Part shown: piece after piece, positions 50,101 through 62,100 of the stretch
Layout: each line of letters begins with the position of its first letter
Numbering within the stretch: the stretch's first letter is position 1
Source: Protula sp. h YS-2021
Taxonomy: Eukaryota; Annelida; Polychaeta; Sabellida; Serpulidae
DNA: 64,000 nucleotides
Direction: 5' to 3'
NCBI GenBank assembly: GCA_949752745.1
Contig: OX457024.1
Coordinates: 108,058,287 to 108,122,286 of the forward strand
Position numbers and translations under genes: made by a program
Notes under the pieces: generated by a model
Databases searched by the model: none
What the model was told of the DNA's origin: nothing
What the model saw: the letters and a program-made list of their open reading frames with translations, nothing else

Positions 50101-53100
50101 GTCTCAATATATCTCTGAGCACTATCCTTGTCATAGTGGATGTTTAAGTCCCCTGCAATAATAATGGGGCTCCCTCCGAGACAAATCTGTTCAAGGAGAC
50201 TAGCAAGCTCTTCATAAAACTCTGTGAGTGAATACTGAGGAGGGCGGTAGATAACTAAAACCCTTAGAGAGCGTGGTGCAGAATAAAGCTCTACTAAACA
50301 ACATTCGAATGTAGAAAAGGGTGGAAGACTAATTTTCTTCGGTTTAAAAGTGTCTCTACATAGTATGGCAACGCCGCCACCACGACTGGACCTATTTTCA
50401 TGAACAAGTGTAAAACAGTTCGGTAAAATTTCTTCTGTTTCATATATAGATTCAGTGTCTAGCCATGTCTCTGTAACAGCTAAAATGTCAATTTGTTCTT
50501 CATAGATTGTGTGTTTAATCAGATCAAGCTTATTACGCACAGAGCGAGCGTTGACTGTAGCAAACAGGGCCTTTCCTAGAGAAGTACCACTACGGTCCAC
50601 AATAGAAATCAAGTTTCTTTTGTTCACGTAAGGTGCACCTCTGTGAACTTTGGATAAAGCAGGCCGATTACCCTCGATAACCTTTATTGGTCTACGCAGG
50701 CGTTGGCCTCCTCTGTTTCCCCTTCTCTTGCTTGACACATATGCATTTGGAATACTAGAGACCGCACTTTCATTGAAACACATAATATTCATTTAATATC
50801 CAAACACTAGAGAGGCATAACCTGTATCCTAGACAAGTACAGCAGTACTTTAAACTTTATCCAAGTGACCAAACACCATATATATGCTCTATATCCTTCG
50901 TGCACTGTGGCATGAAAATCAATACTTCTATTGTGACTAGATTCAAATACTATATAATTTCTACACAGTTTGTCAAGAAATATACATCCTAAAAATCAAC
51001 TTCTATCCAAATATTTCATCTAAAAAATATATATACTAAAACTAGATATCCTATATTTTATACTGAATTTAAAATTATCTTTAGATTTTTGTAATAAACC
51101 ACGAAATTATTCAATTATTCCGAGAGCCTCAAAGTATGCGTCTGTCATGAAGCGCTTCTACAATTATCTCATCTCTCCACTGAGACCACCTTTCAAGACC
51201 ACTTATGTTGTAAGACCATTTCTGTGTGGTCTGTCTGTCTTTCGAATTATAATTAGGACGATGAGAAAACCTTTACATTGGAATTCCTTTTGTTTGGTTC
51301 TGTCACCGAAACATAATTATTACACTTTGAAAAGAAATTAAGCGCATTATTTTTCTCAAAACGTATAAACGAAAACAATGGATTAGTATAATATTGCAAT
51401 AACTCGTGAAGTTATAAGCAGATGCATGCAGGTTACGTTTCCAAAGCTGGATTCTTTTTTTCTCTGATATTTTGTGCTGCTAAGCTTCCCTAAACATCTT
51501 GATATAAAATTTTACTGTACTAGTATTTACTAAGTACTCTTGCTATATGTTACTTCCGGTCAGGTGAGCTTGGGATGGGTGTACTTATTCATGGGCGTTC
51601 TGATTGGCTCAGCCGTCGTGCCAATCACGTTAGCCATGACATGGTCACGTGTCACCGGCATGGGCATGATGGCAGGATCTATTTCCGGGACAGTGCTAGC
51701 CCTCATCTCTTGGCTGGTCACAGCTTCCACCATGCCCGGAGGTCTGACGGATTTCTTTGCCAGCACTGGTTTGTTTTATTATTATTATTATTATTTATTG
51801 AACTTATATTTCGCCTTTAAGTTTCCACATTTTATAATTTTATTTTATAATCTTTAGGATTTTATAATCTTGGATAAGTTTAAAAATATGTAATTTAAAA
51901 CAAGAAAATGAAACAAACGAGAAAATTACATCTAATTCTTCTGACACTACGTCGGAATTTATTTTTGTTTTGTTGTAAAAAACGTCGCAGCATCGTCATT
52001 TCAACGTCGAAACAACGTCATGTTTAGGTACCCAGTCTACAATTATCCGTTTTCAAGTCAGAATAGGAAAGTCTCAAGAAGATAAAAAAGTAAATAAAAG
52101 AAGTGACGTTTTCCGAAAGACCAAATGTCTGCAGGGTTATATTTTGCGCTCCTTGGACTAAATCTCCTTCTGGGGGCTAGCTCTTTTAACATTTTCTCAA
52201 TTTTTAGACCTAGTTTTTTAAAAAAAGAGCGCGTGCTACTCGTCATAAACGGATCTTCCACTTACATTTGCAGTATTATTAATTAAATTAAAAAACCTTT
52301 TTTACTTCGCAAAAGCTTTGAATTCGCTTATCTCCACTTTTAATGGGTTCCCTTCCAGTAATATTTACCACGCAATATAAAAAAGAACTTTTTGAGGTAC
52401 TGTTCAAGATACTCTAACCCTTCCATCCATCCTATGGCCAATCAGAATGCCCGAGACGTCGTCTGCTAGTCTCGTATAAACGACATTCCCTTTTTGCGTG
52501 GCGTCGATACAACACGCCATTCTGTGTGCTGCCGGTTTTTTGCAGCAAGGGAACTGGTTTAAGGTGCGAATTGCTTCATTTTTTACTTAATTCACTGCCT
52601 AATGGATTGTTTTATCTATTATTGTGCGTTGGGATAAATTTATGGAGCCGAAGTGTGTTTATTCGCCATCTTACTCTTCGGTCTGATTAGGTTGAGTTTG
52701 CACGATCACGGAGACACTTTCCTAGTCCCGAGAAGTGCGCCTCTTTCTCCACTTTCATTCAGATCGAGGAACTTACCAGTTCCACCTCAGTTCGTCTAGG
52801 AGTAGGATCTTTTCAGGCTGCTGGACCTGATCAGACTCCAAGCTTTACCAGCCAGCTGTGTCATCGCGGAAATGGCCAGTTTTTGCTTAAGCTTTACTCC
52901 ATGGGTCGCTTCTCAGTCTTTGTAGAGCAGGTTCTGCAAGTCTGACAGCGTTCTCCGACGAAAAGAGACGTTTTCTGTGACGTCTGAGGGTCAATTTCTT
53001 TGCCAGGACCGTTTTCCCTTTGTGGTCTTACGGTCACGGGTGCGAGAAGACCATTCTGGTCCAACGGGATTCACAAAACCCGTTACGGTCCGATGGTCCC

Positions 53101-56100
53101 AGGTGCATCTGAGGCAAGAGAGATCCATATCCGACACGGGTGGTGCCATTACGGTCCAGCCCGTTACGGCCCGGGAACGTTATCGTTCCGGGAAGCATCT
53201 CTTTTCGTCTTTCCTTAGACCCAGCGAGTTATTGCGGTGTTTAAGCAATTGTAAACACAGCTTGGAAGGTTAAAGCTTGCAGTTGAAGCAAAGCACGGAG
53301 AAATGTAGTTTTGTGCGTTGTTTTATACTACATATTCTCACCGTTGTTTTTCTCTGCTTGCATTTCAGATATGACAGAGGCCAGTCTACATTCTCCACCG
53401 TTACTGCCTCAGTGTATCCATCCTCCAACCGCGTGTAACCCCCACTCCATCTGCGACCGCTGTAGACGGAATAGTGGAATACCTCTGTGTGAGCCAGACA
53501 GCCAGTGTGGCGAGTGTCTACATCGTTCTCCAGAGGATTGGAAAGTCCTATTACGGAATAGGACCAAGAACGAGCGCAGGAGGGATAAGCGCAAATTCCT
53601 TTCGTCAGCTTCGTTTGTTACTCGTGAATTTATTCGTGATACCATGAAGAAGGCTAGCTCCGTTATTCTGGGCCAGGTCTCCACCCCCGTACACGTAGAC
53701 ACTGGTGCAGAATCGGAATCCGCTACGCCAGTTAAGAGACATAAAAAGTCCAAGAGTAAAGGACGTGCATTTTCTGAGACTGTAGCAGAATTGGACATCC
53801 CGGAAGGGCAAGAACGGGATCGTCTCCGCGAGGCATGGGCCTCACCTCCTAGAGTGAAACCCAGTGGCAGTCCAGGAGGGGCGTTTAAGTCCCCGTCTGA
53901 GGAACAAGTGACTTTAACGCATAAGGATACGGGAACAGTACTTTCGGCGGTTACAGGCCAGTTAGGCATTCCCCCGCGAGAGGACTTATCCCCCCCTCCT
54001 CAGCTGCAGCGTCTCCCGAGTGAATTTTCAGCGTTTTTGTCTATGCAATCGCAACTGCAAAAACAACTTTTGGATTTACAGAGTCAAGTTCAGAAGCAGG
54101 AGAGTCTGCTTAGTCAAAGGCAAAAGCCTAAACCATCAGCTACGGTTTCTCGTCCTCCTCCGGAAATTCAGTCAGTGGCAGCGATATCGGGCTCGCCTGT
54201 ACCTCACCTCCCGCTGGACTCTAACGTGGATATTCCCGAAACGGTCACCATCAGCGAGGAGGATTCCGTGGGCGTGCCCCTTTCGGGCCAAGTCTCCGCA
54301 TTGCTGGAAGATGATGAGGAAATCGGGCCGATGGAAAATTCTCCCCTAGCAGCAGTCCCAAGCAACAGGGAGAAAGAAATTTACACCCCAGTAGGGGAAC
54401 CCCACATGTCACATTTTTCACAATCCCAACTCCCAGAAGCAGCATCTGATGAACAGGAGTCGGAGGTGGAAGACGGGGAAGAAGAATCCGAGGGTACGTC
54501 AGTACATTCCCGTTGTCATTTACCGTTACGGGCAGTGGAGCAGGTGCGTTCTCCCGGCCAAGGGCATCGACTTTGGAGAGATCCAGCGGCAGCGGGCAGA
54601 CGGCCCATCCGTACTCCCTCTCCACCAGATCTTGCCCCATCGGTCGAGGACGCGCCCCCTCGAGTTCTGCTTCTACGATTGCACCAGAAGACGTGCCGTT
54701 CAGGGATGCCATTCAAGAGATAGCCCGCTTAGCAGAGGTCTCCTGTGGCTCCCCAAATTTAGATAAGGAGGATCCGCCCATTCGGATGACATCTCAGGCA
54801 GCTCCACCACAACAGGACTCGTTTATCGCACTAGCCACCAGTGAGGGCATTGCTCATGCTGTCACGGTCCGCGCGAAAGAGTTCAAGAAGATGGACGCCG
54901 GTGAGGGTCGCACGTTGTCGCGTTTCCATTTATCTAAACATTGCTCAGTACGACCAGGGCCATATCGGTCAGCGGATGAAAAAATTCCCCTAGAGGCACT
55001 GGAGCAGCCCGTGAAGCGTACAGTCTGGATGCCCACAGTGCGTAGTGACTCAGACATTCCATTAGTGGAGAAAGACGCAAAGACCATCGAGGCGTCTTCT
55101 CGCCACATCCTGAACATTATGTCTTTTCAAGATCATGCACTTAAAGCACTAAAGTCGCGTTGGGAAGAACTTCGCCTTAGTGATCCCGTGTCTGCTAAAT
55201 TGATGGAATGCCTGGCCTTAGCTACCCGAGACGTGGTCAAACTTTCCACTTTTTTGATGACTTCAATGGTCTACTTACGTCGAGATGCCTTTCTCCAGCA
55301 CTGCTGGTCTAGTGTCAAAGGTTTGCGGGACCTGCGTCATGCCCCTATCCTGGAGGAACGAGAACTATTTCCTCCCGCCGAGATAGAGAGGGTGAACCAG
55401 GAAAGTCGTTCGCTTTCGCAAGATTATGCCCTGATGTCCAGGATGTCTCGCTCCTCCTTCAAACGTCCACTGAAGAGGAAGAGACCACAACAGTCCTCTC
55501 CAGCACCGTCTAAGCCGAGTGCGCAGCTACAACAGCCCCCTGTCAAGAAACCGAAACCCAGCCCCGGCAGCAAGACAGAGGGTCCGGCTCCACAGTCGTT
55601 CAGGTAGCAGCCAACCAAAGTACCGTCACGAGATTCCCTTATCTCCTGGCGATACTTTAGCAAACTTAAGAGACTTGGAAAATTTACTTTCCTTAAACGC
55701 CTCCTTGCCCGTAGGAGGAAGACTAGGAAAGTTTTGGCAGCAATGGGCAGAAATGGGGGCGTCTCGAAGGGTAGTACGTTGGTTAAAGAGAGGTTACTCC
55801 CTACCTTTCAAACGAGACCGGAACGGGCTCAGGTGCCCTATTCCCCTAACCGCCCATGCGCCAAGACAACTAGTCACCTCTTACGCCAAGGGGTCAGAAA
55901 AAGACCGAGCTCTCCAAGAAATGCTACTGAGCTTGTCTCAAAAACAGGCGATAGAGGAAATGCCAGAAAATCAAATGGGTTTTTTCAGCAGAGTTTTTCT
56001 GGTTCCCAAGAAATCCGGAGGGTGGAGGCTGGTAATCGACCTTTCCCCCATAAACGGTTTTCTCCGAGTGATCACCTTTCAGATGGACACGGCCCAGGTG

Positions 56101-59100
56101 ATAAAAGGGTCATTACGGGAAGGGATGTGGGGTACCTCCATAGATCTCTCCGATGCTTACCTCCATATTCCTCTCCATCGCTCGGCAAGAAAATTTCTAG
56201 CCTTTCAAGTAGGGAAAAGACGATTTTGGTTTCTGGCACTTCCCTTCGGTCTGGCTACGGCCCCGTACGTTTTCTCCAAGGTCATGAAAGTACTGAAAAC
56301 ATGGGCACGGCTAGAAGGGATGTTAGTCTTTCAGTATCTGGACGACTGGTTTCTGGCGAATCAAGACAGGCAGGTAACCGAGAATCATACAATGTCTTTA
56401 GTTCGCAAGGCACTAGAGGTAGGTCTAGTAGTAAACCTAGCCAAGTCCGAACTAACCCCCAAACAGTCCATTACCTTTCTAGGGGAGTTTTGGGATCTGG
56501 CAATAGCAAAGGCGTTCCCTACGCCAGAACGCCGCCAGAGAATTGCAGATGCCATAAAAGGTATTTCCCCAGGAAAGAAGGTGAGATTACAGGCCATGGA
56601 ATCGCTCCTCGGCCTGTTAGTGGCAACAGAGAAGACAGTCCCCCTGGGCCGTCTCCATTACAGGCCATTTCAAAGCCAGGTAAGATGGGCGTTGCATCAG
56701 GGTCGTTCACCCGCAGCGAGGATGCAAGTTTCACAGGTAACCCTACAAGCCCTACAGTGGTGGTGCGATGTTCTAATTATGTCCGAAGGAATGCCATTTC
56801 AGCCCCCCACCCCGGAGATAGAGATTCAGACCGATGCGTCCCATGCGGGGTGGGGAATTTATTGGAATGGTCAGGTATGGAAGGGCAAATGGCCACCCTC
56901 GCTTCAGTCCTACCACATAAACTGGCTGGAGCTTCGGGTGGTCTGGATTGCCCTAATCAAGCTGACCAACCAACTCAGAAACAAGGCAGTCCTTTTTCGG
57001 TTAGACAACTCCACAGCCATAGCTTACCTCAACAAGCAGGGGGGCACCAAATCACGATCCCTGTCCAAACTTGCATTCCAAATTCTTTCAAAGGCCAGGG
57101 AGGAACAGGTGACCGTTTCCGCCCGTCACCTGGCCGGGAAATTAAACGTCCTAGCGGACTTAGCCTCCAGACAGGGTCAAGTTATCAACACCGAGTGGTG
57201 CCTATCCCCTCGGTCCTTTCAGTGGGTGACACACCAATCCCCATGGGGTGCCCCGACTCTGGATCTGTTTGCAAACGCGATGACCACCCAACTTCCCCGG
57301 TACGTGTCTCCTTGCCCGGACCCAGCAGCTTGGGCAGTAGACGCTCTCAATTGTCAGTGGCCACGGGACGAGGTACTGTATGCCTTTCCCCCACAAGCAA
57401 TCTTAGGGCAAGTCCTGCAGAGAGTAATCGAGTTGAAACCACCGTTCCTATTACTCATTGCCCCATGGACACCGGAAGCCCCATGGTTCGCCCTCCTACT
57501 CCATTGCAAGGTAGTAAGGTCGATACCGATCCCATGCCACAACGAGTTGCTATCACAACCCCATTGGCATCACTTCCACCCCTCCCCTCGCTTACTGAAC
57601 CTCCACCTATGGTGTCTGACCAGTCCTTTCTGAAAAACAAGGGTTTTTCTAAGCAGGTGAGAGAGAAAATAGTAAACAGTCACAAGGGTTCAACGGCCAA
57701 AGTTTACAGGTCGCAGTGGAATAAATTTGCCGCTTGGTGTAGCACTTCTAAGCTAGATCCGTTTCAGGCTAGCCCAGCAGTGGTAGCGGATTTCCTCGAT
57801 CACCTTTTCACGGAGGTGAAATTAAAGGTAAGTTCCATCGAGGGCTATAGGGCCGCTATAGGGTCAAGACTCAAAGCGTCTACAGGCTACGACCCGGGCG
57901 AAGATACTTCCCTATCACAGCTAGTAAGACATTTTAAAGTAAGCTCCCCACCCTGCCCATCCAACATAGCGCAGTGGGATTTATCAATAGTCTTACAGTA
58001 TCTTCAGCGCCCAGATATATTTAGTAAGGACGTGATTTCAGCAAAAAACGCAACATTAAGATTCACGTTTTTATTGGCCTTAGCTTCGGGCAAAAGAAGA
58101 GGCGAAATCCATGCCCTAGACAGAAAGGTAAATAAAGATAAGGGTACATGGGAGAAGGTCACCCTAGTCCCTAGAGCAGGATTCATGGGAAAAACCCACA
58201 TCATGACCCAAGGGATGGGAACGTTCGATCACATTACTCTCCCATCCCTACCAGATGACCCCGACTCAGACGGTCTGGTCTCTTTGTGTCCCGTCAAAGC
58301 GCTGCAACAGTATTTGGAAATGTCAGAGGCCTACCGATCAGATAATCAGAAGGCTCTCATCATTTCGTTTATGCCGAAATTTAACAAAGATCTTTCGAAA
58401 CAGTCGATCTCAAATTATATTAAAAGGATCATTTTGGCAGCCTATGACGATGCACAAATCGACCCTAACCCGTTAGGGGAATCAAACATCAAAGCCCATC
58501 AGGTAAGGCAAGTAGCCAATTCCCTCAGGGCGGTACGCAACGTGTCCCTTTCGGATATATTAAAAACAGGTTGTTGGGTTTCCCCCAACTCGTTTGTTAA
58601 ATACTATCTGAAAGATTTTTCTCAAGATGAATTGTCTGGCTTATATTCATTAGGACCGTTCGTGGCTTCAGAAACGACCATTACAGGCTGAGTGTTTCTG
58701 TTGTAGGAATGCTTCTCCCAAGTTTAAGAACAAGGGCAAGCACAAGAGTAACTTCTCCAAGGGCCGTAATGGGAACAGTAACAACAACAACAAGCCACGA
58801 AAGTAACAACCTACAAGAAGGTCTTTCCTTCTTACTCTGAACATTTCGCCTTTCGCTCAGGTCCTTTGGACCATTTCGGTTCGTGCTTATATTAAGTTAC
58901 GGACGAACGCTGGACGGTTATGTTTAATTAAGCATTTATTTACTCCGAAGTGTTCAGGATCGCATGTGTAATGAGTACAGCCCAGTCTTCGGTCTTACGG
59001 CTACTCGGATGCTTAAGTTTTGATCTCCTTTCTTCATGTTTTTCAGAAAGAAAGGGGGGGGGACCATGTCGGTCCCAGACGTACCCAGTGACCGTACACC

Positions 59101-62100
59101 CGTTGTAGCCGGAAGGCCGAAAGCCGGTTTATGGTTCATGGTATGAGGTACCATAGTATCATTATGGGCTTATGGGACCATAACGGCCCCATATAGGAAA
59201 ACAGTCATAAATAAGCAAAATTTTTTCTGTTTTTCATTTTATGACGATTTACAGTAGTTTTAGTACTATCTAGTCAATCGCTATGAGTTTATTTCAAATA
59301 AACGTGGTAATTTATCAAATGAGAAGAAGAAAAGTTAGACAGCGGACTCGCTTTCTTTTTCAAGTTTGAATTGCATGTCTTGTAAAACACTTCAGTCACT
59401 TTACTAGAAGTGTCAAAGAGTTTATTTGCGTAATTCCTATGGATTTACGATCGTTTTGTAGTACTTCTAAATAAACCTAATTGTTCATCAATACATAGCA
59501 AGTGAATAGTGAGAACTTGAGGAAGGGATCCATCCGGTGGGCGGTTGGAGGGGGATGGTGATAGTTCTCAAAAAAGATGATGGCATGGTTGGAAGCCTTC
59601 TCATCTCAACTGACAGTTGCTGTGATATTTTTTACTTTGTTACGATTTACCTTATGTTGAAAGACCGGAATGGTACGCCTCCGGACTTTATTTAGGAAAT
59701 CATTAAAAGAATTGAAACTTAGCTGACAAGTTTTATTTCTTCTTTGCGTCGAGTGCACAGCACTCCTCGCCTATATGCAATGAGCTTTTACAAGCCATAG
59801 TGTAATTCGCGACCTTTTTGGGCAGTTCAAGAATGGCAGGCTCCCCTGCTCCGGACTCAAGTCCCATTAAAAGTGGAGATAAGCGAATTCAAAGCTTTTG
59901 CGAAGTAAAACTATCGTTTTATTTCGTAAAACGAGCTTTTACGAGTAAAAGCGCAATTCGCGTTCTCCACTTTTAACTTTGATTTTAACCCGTCCCATCC
60001 ATCCCCAACTAGCCTGGGCGTGTTTTACCGCCTTTTGGGGCTAAAAAGGGAATGTCGTTTATACGAGACTAGCAGACGACGTCTCGGGCATTCTGATTGG
60101 CCATAGGATGGATGGAAGGGTTAGAGTATCTTGAACAGTACCTCAAAAAGTTCTTTTTTATATTGCGTGGTAAATATTACTGGAAGGGAACCCATTAAAA
60201 GTGGAGAACGCGAATTGCGCTTTTACTCGTAAAAGCTCGTTTTACGAAATAAAACGATAGTTTGACTGGCTTTATTTATTCCATTTTCTAAGCAGAAAGA
60301 AAACAAAAATCAAAATCGATTCGGATTCAAGATAAAGGAGGGAGTTCTATCATTTTGATTGATGGACTTTATCATGAAGTCCAGGTCCAGTGTGTTTTAT
60401 TGGCGTTCAGGCAGTGAGACAAGCATGCTGGTGGGCAACGTGTGTGCCATTGTGAGCGGGGGTGTGATCTGTATTGTGGTGAGTTTGGTATCTGGCCGCA
60501 ACAGACCCGTGAACGAGGCGGAGGTGTGGGAAACCACGCGAGACATCGACAACCCACTCTCACCCTGGACGGAACTTTATGCCAGGTACGGTCTTTGTCT
60601 TGTCGTGTTTAGACAAGTATTTGAGTATTTGCACTCGTGCAGGTGCCGGAGTTATACGAAAGCACTCGTGTGGATGCCGAAATTATACGAAAGCACTCGT
60701 GCAGGTGCCGGAGTGATACGAATGCACTCGTGCAGATGCCGGAGTTATACGAAAGCACTCGTTTGGATGCGAGATGTACACGAAATCACTTATGTAGATT
60801 CTGGTGTTATGCGAAACATTCTTAGTGAAATTTAAGTAACAAATATAGATATAACATAGCTGAGTGGACGTGCAGGGGGACGCACAAAGTCGTTACTGTT
60901 TTAAAAATATAACAAAGGCCTATAGAAAATGTGAACAGAAATAGTGCAAGATAACTGTTTTCTGGCACTGTGATTGTCGTAGAAACACCATTTAGCCTCG
61001 CTTTGATAATAACATTCAATACAGGTTAGATTAAACCTTGTACAAATATATGGTTGTTTTTTTTCAGGGATCTGAACCTGAGCTATGCAAATAAGCTGGA
61101 CAACAGACCGTCTTTGGATGACGTCATCGAAACGTTCAAAGGCGCCAGACTGACGGCCAATGTGAGCGCCACGGCCCTCACCATCATACTCGTGTTCCTC
61201 TGGCCCGCTTGTATGATAACAGAGGGCGTATTCGATTATAACACTTTCTCATCCTGGGTATGTATTTTTATATTATATCTGTAATGCCACTCTGGATAGA
61301 AAGAAAATGTTATTAGTCCTAAAACCGGGACTATAAGCGTCCATGGCAGCCTGTTACTCCCGCCATGATAATCCATTTCCTATATTTTTGGTATATAAAT
61401 GACTTCTCACAGCGGGGAGGAAGGGGGGGGGGGGGGGTGGTACGTGTTATTGCTATTTTGACATTTACGCTGTGTTCTCTACAATGGCCTTATTTTTTCA
61501 CTTTGAGAGGTACTTCGGCGACCTTGACCTCCTCGGTCAGGTCAAGGTAAAAAAAGTTGGCTATTATCTCGAAAACGGTTAGAGATTTTGAGGTCTACAA
61601 AACGTTTCATAAAAGGTATCTCGATGACCTTGAACTTCTCGGTTAAGGTGACCATTATCTTGAAAACGATCAGAGATAAAGCGATATGGGGTTCATTTTT
61701 AACCCTTTGAGAGGAAACGACTGCAAAAAAAAAAAAAAAAAAGGATTATAGTGTAAGTTTGACATTCTCGGTCATCATGCAATACAAATATTTTCTTTAG
61801 CGGTTCCGCGAGTGGGTCATTCCGCTATCTAGCGAAATCCGGTCTAGTTGGATTATGATTTCAGTTATCATAATGTTCTAGACAGATTTTTCGTATAAGC
61901 AAATAAATAAATTTTGACTAGTAACTCAAGAGAGGTATTTTTTCAAAACAGAAACATGTTAAGAGCATTTCAATAAGTCGGTTGTTCTGTGTTTTTCATT
62001 GGTTCCCGCTCCCTCCCCCCCCCCCAAAAAAAAGTCCACGTCATTCCTAAAATGAAATGTCCTTTGGAATAACATAGCGTCACCTTTCTCAATGGGCTAC

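Larger units (their letters stand above)
52300..60263 (+). mobile_element. Complete DIRS-type retrotransposon
   Basis: ~7.96 kb, same strand as DUR3, in intron 10. It has the full DIRS design: inverted terminal repeats (52,331-52,495 and 60,043-60,207), unequal outer ends, an internal complementary region (59,863-59,976) matching both outer ends, a gag-like ORF, RT/RNase H and a tyrosine recombinase, and no integrase or protease. The outer trinucleotide is TTT on both sides; joining right end to left end gives CGATAGTTTTACTTCG, exactly the reverse complement of the internal region. DIRS elements integrate via a circular intermediate by tyrosine recombination without a target duplication. Confidence 0.92.
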
